Assembly (NCBI RefSeq): GCF_012932495.1
Contig: NZ_JABCNG010000005.1
Coordinates: 248,001-312,000 of the forward strand
From: Novosphingobium sp. SG919
Lineage (GTDB): Bacteria; Pseudomonadota; Alphaproteobacteria; Sphingomonadales; Sphingomonadaceae
Direction of reading: 5' to 3'
DNA length: 64,000 nucleotides
The notes under the pieces are model-generated. The model was not told the DNA's origin and searched no databases. It saw only the letters and a list, made by a program, of their open reading frames with translations. A program made the position numbers and the translations under genes. How positions within the stretch are numbered: the stretch's first letter is position 1; every line of letters begins with the position of its first letter. Below, piece by piece: positions 61,925 through 64,000 of the stretch.

Positions 61925-63126
61925 ACCAGGCCGCGCGCGCGTTCACCTGGCGTGAAGGCGCGGTGGCGGCGGCCGTGTCGCTGGCGCTGTTTGCCGGCCA
62001 GGGCATTGTCTTTGCCGGCATGGGGTTGGCGCTGTTTGCCAGCGGCCAGGCGCTTCAGCTTGGCCCGGCGGCGCTGGGCGCGGCCTTCACCATGGTGATC
62101 GTCGGTGCCAGCGTGGGGGCCACGCTGCCGGTGTGGCTGATGGCGCGCATCGGCGGGCGGCTGACGATGACCGGCGGCGCGCTGGTCATGGCCGCCGGGC
62201 TGGCGCTGGCGGGCCTTGCCAGTGGCCTTGCCCTCCTGCTGCCGGCGATGGCGCTGGTGGGCGCGGGCTTTTCGCTTTTGGCCAACACGCCCGCCTATAC
62301 GATGATCGCGGGCTGGTCAGGCCCGCGCACTGAGCGCGTGCTGGGGCTTTACCTGATGACCGGCGCGCTGGGCAATGCTGCCGGGCCGGCCGTGGGGCAG
62401 GCGCTGATTGACGGCGGCATCGGCTATTGGCGCGGCACTTGCGCCATCGCGCTAACACTTGCCGCGCTGCTATTCGTGGTCCTGCGCGATCCGCCAGAGT
62501 CTCATAGCCCCGATGCGCCGCGCACGGCTGGCTGGTGGCGCCCGCTGCTGAACGCGCGCTTTGCCGTGCTGGCCCTGGCCATGGTCCTGAGCCAGGCGGT
62601 GATCATGACCGCGCTGAGCGTTGCGCCCGCGCATCTTACCCCCGCGCTTGGCTGGAGCGACGGCGCCGTGGCGCGCGTTCTGGCCGTGCAAGGGCTGCTC
62701 GGCGCACTCGGCACCGGCCTTGCCGGATTTGCCCTGCGCCATGTGCGGGCGGTCACGCTGCTCACCCTCGCCATGGTCGCCACCGCGCTGGGCATGGGCG
62801 CCCTGGCACAAGGCGGTGCGCCCATGGTCAACTGGGGCTTCGTCCCCCTCTTCGGAGTCGGTTCGGCGCTCGTCGCCATGGCGGTGACGGTGCTGCTGAT
62901 GGACTGGTTCGGCCCCGAAATCGGCACGGCGGGCCTGGCTTTGTGCTGGACCTTGGCCGGCCTTGCCGCCCTTGGGCCTGGCCTTGCCGGTGTGCTCGCA
63001 CAGTGGACCGGTAGCTATGCCGGGGCGCTATGGCTGCTGGGCGCAGCATGCCTGCCAGTGGCGCTGGCGGCGGGGGCATTAAGCGGAGTCGGCAACAAAC
63101 ATCATCGCGAAGAAGCCGGGGCGTAG
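61921..63126 (+). CDS. MFS transporter of the DODA operon
   Basis: 401 residues from the ATG at 61921, which overlaps the TauD stop (ATGA). About 12 membrane helices; loops GRLTMTGGALVMAAG and GPRTERVLGLYLMTGALGN are MFS-like. It is the last gene of the DODA-amidohydrolase-TauD operon and probably transports its substrate. The 3' end overlaps the convergent DUF4279-like gene by 25 bp. Confidence 0.88.
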   Translation: MNQAARAFTWREGAVAAAVSLALFAGQGIVFAGMGLALFASGQALQLGPAALGAAFTMVIVGASVGATLPVWLMARIGGRLTMTGGALVMAAGLALAGLASGLALLLPAMALVGAGFSLLANTPAYTMIAGWSGPRTERVLGLYLMTGALGNAAGPAVGQALIDGGIGYWRGTCAIALTLAALLFVVLRDPPESHSPDAPRTAGWWRPLLNARFAVLALAMVLSQAVIMTALSVAPAHLTPALGWSDGAVARVLAVQGLLGALGTGLAGFALRHVRAVTLLTLAMVATALGMGALAQGGAPMVNWGFVPLFGVGSALVAMAVTVLLMDWFGPEIGTAGLALCWTLAGLAALGPGLAGVLAQWTGSYAGALWLLGAACLPVALAAGALSGVGNKHHREEAGA

Positions 63127-63518
63127 AAATCAAAATCTATCGCAAGATTGCGGTCAGCCAGCATTTTCAAGGTTTCGGACGCCAGTGTCAGGCCCCCCGT
63201 CCAGTCGTGAAAATAACCACCAACACTCAGATGACAAAAATAGCGTGCCGTGATCGCGCCCCACCTATCTTTGTCGTCCGTCAGAGTGGACAGCACCTCA
63301 CGAATTTGTCGGTCAATGTCGGGCTCTGCGTGCCATTCACCACCAAATCGACACATCCCGATCTTTGCTTCGATCTCTTTGCCGTGCCTGCCGGTGAACA
63401 CTTCGCCTTTGACCACGCCAAAGCTGACGGTCCCATCAAGGGCTACGGCGACTTGTGCTGGCACGAGGTCTTCCCCCGTGATCAAAACGGCCACTGTGGC
63501 GCGCTGCAAGTTATCCAT
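63102..63518 (-). CDS. DUF4279-like protein
   Basis: 138 residues from the ATG at 63518; a TTG at 63557 is an alternative. Small domain resembling DUF4279: an N-terminal ATVAVLITGEDLVPAQVAVAL strand-helix, and the C-terminal GGLTLASETLKMLADRNLAIDFDFY. The function of this domain is unknown; some relatives occur near polymorphic toxins. The DNA is visibly less GC-rich than its neighbours, and the gene overlaps the MFS end tail to tail, which suggests recent arrival. Confidence 0.7.
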   Translation of the reverse strand: MDNLQRATVAVLITGEDLVPAQVAVALDGTVSFGVVKGEVFTGRHGKEIEAKIGMCRFGGEWHAEPDIDRQIREVLSTLTDDKDRWGAITARYFCHLSVGGYFHDWTGGLTLASETLKMLADRNLAIDFDFYAPASSR

Positions 63519-63590
63519 AGCTGGAGACTGACAGAGATTACCCTTCTGCGAAACCAACTTCTACTCCGCCTCCCCTCGTCAGCGACCCAC

Positions 63591-63621
63591 GAAAAAGCCC
63601 GGCGGATCGCTCCACCGGGCT
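63591..63621 (-). terminator. Rho-independent terminator of the truncated TauD gene
   Basis: On the minus strand AGCCCGGTGG pairs with CCGCCGGGCT and is followed by TTTTTCG. It lies 21 bp past the TauD stop. Confidence 0.8.
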
Positions 63622-63642
63622 GATTTGTGCGGCGCGTGTGCG

Positions 63643-64000
63643 TCAGGCGATCAGGCGGGGCACCGACATGCCGCGCACGTCGAAATGCGCGTCGGGATGC
63701 TCGGCCGCGCCGTCGCGCGGGGCCGCGCGGTGCTGGACCACGCCATTCTTGCCAAAGCCTTCGACCACCGGGCGCGTGCCCTTGCTCGACAGCCACAGGC
63801 GCAGCAAGTGGCGCTTGCGTTGCGGTTCGGGCCAGTCCCAGAACGTGGTGCGGGCGTGGAGCGCGGCATAGTTCGACAGCCACTGGATATCGCCGGGGCG
63901 GAAATCCATCTCGATCGCCATGCCTTCTTCATAGGTGATCTCGTCGAACAGGCGCAGCACCTCGATCTGGTCTTCGGTCAACTGCGGAACGCCGGGATAT
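63643..64000 (-). CDS. TauD/TfdA family dioxygenase, C-terminal fragment
   Basis: The last 118 residues of a gene that enters from the right edge. The C-terminal part of the TauD fold is clear: YPGVPQLTEDQIEVLRLFDE, MDFRPGDIQWLSNYAALHAR (distal His) and RHLLRLWLS with the 2-oxoglutarate-binding Arg. It is a second, distinct TauD-type enzyme of the island. The substrate is unknown. Confidence 0.85.
   Translation of the reverse strand, partial: YPGVPQLTEDQIEVLRLFDEITYEEGMAIEMDFRPGDIQWLSNYAALHARTTFWDWPEPQRKRHLLRLWLSSKGTRPVVEGFGKNGVVQHRAAPRDGAAEHPDAHFDVRGMSVPRLIA

Noticed and set aside
1..64000. tRNA, rRNA, tmRNA, RNase P RNA or riboswitch genes
   Set aside because: No cloverleaf, conserved rRNA core or known riboswitch pattern was recognised by eye. 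A covariance-model scan would be decisive.

Overview
The window is GC-rich (about two-thirds G+C by eye), densely coded DNA from an alphaproteobacterium, most likely a member of the Sphingomonadales (Novosphingobium/Sphingobium-like). That placement is inference. It rests on the FnrL-type regulator with its C-x2-C-x7-C cluster, the large TonB receptor, an AraC regulator, many Rieske/TauD/extradiol oxygenases, and short dispersed palindromes of a kind familiar from this group. No rRNA, tRNA, CRISPR array or phage was seen.

Layout. (1) 1-5645, minus strand: a cbb3 cytochrome oxidase operon ccoNOQPGH plus the 5' end of ccoI, with a near-perfect FNR box upstream of ccoN. It is divergent from an OmpW-type porin (5917-6609). 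fnrL follows (6882-7580) and has its own matching FNR box, so this is a compact oxygen-responsive regulon. (2) 7874-12023: a flavin reductase, cysQ, a cysN-cysC fusion and cysD (sulfate activation). A 170-bp MITE-like palindrome (12191-12360) comes next; its edge supplies the stop codon of a CmcJ/NvfI-family oxidoreductase. (3) 13410-18072: a TonB receptor divergent from a secreted endonuclease/exonuclease/phosphatase-family protein and a DeoR regulator. (4) 18119-37587: mostly core genes. These are an ABC1/UbiB kinase, an MscS channel, lepA, a PAS-GGDEF-EAL-PilZ protein, a PhaZ-like hydrolase, a globin-coupled chemoreceptor, dnaN, fabG, fabD, an LD-carboxypeptidase divergent from an Mpl/MurC-like ligase, a GNAT enzyme and rpsA. 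(5) 37798-44991: a 1390-residue RTX-like calcium-binding protein, an orphan heme oxygenase, gloB, and a LacI and an Lrp regulator. (6) 44992-64000: an accessory catabolic island.

The island holds a RutA-like flavin monooxygenase, a RutB-like isochorismatase hydrolase, an amidohydrolase and an MFS transporter in one operon. Beyond it are an SDR, a fused AraC regulator-acetamidase, a Rieske oxygenase, a VOC protein, a second free-standing acetamidase, a ribokinase-like kinase with an MFS transporter, and an operon of extradiol dioxygenase, second amidohydrolase, TauD-type dioxygenase and MFS transporter. A DUF4279-like gene and a second, truncated TauD gene end the window. The repeated themes (two amidohydrolases, two acetamidases, three transporters, several oxygenases) suggest uptake, oxidative ring opening and C-N bond hydrolysis of a nitrogen-containing, possibly aromatic or heterocyclic, substrate. 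The substrate cannot be read from sequence.

The most unusual object is the 776-residue protein at 50580-52910. It carries an AraC-type DNA-binding half and a complete acetamidase/formamidase half in one uninterrupted frame, preceded directly by a perfect 12-bp tandem repeat that looks like an operator.
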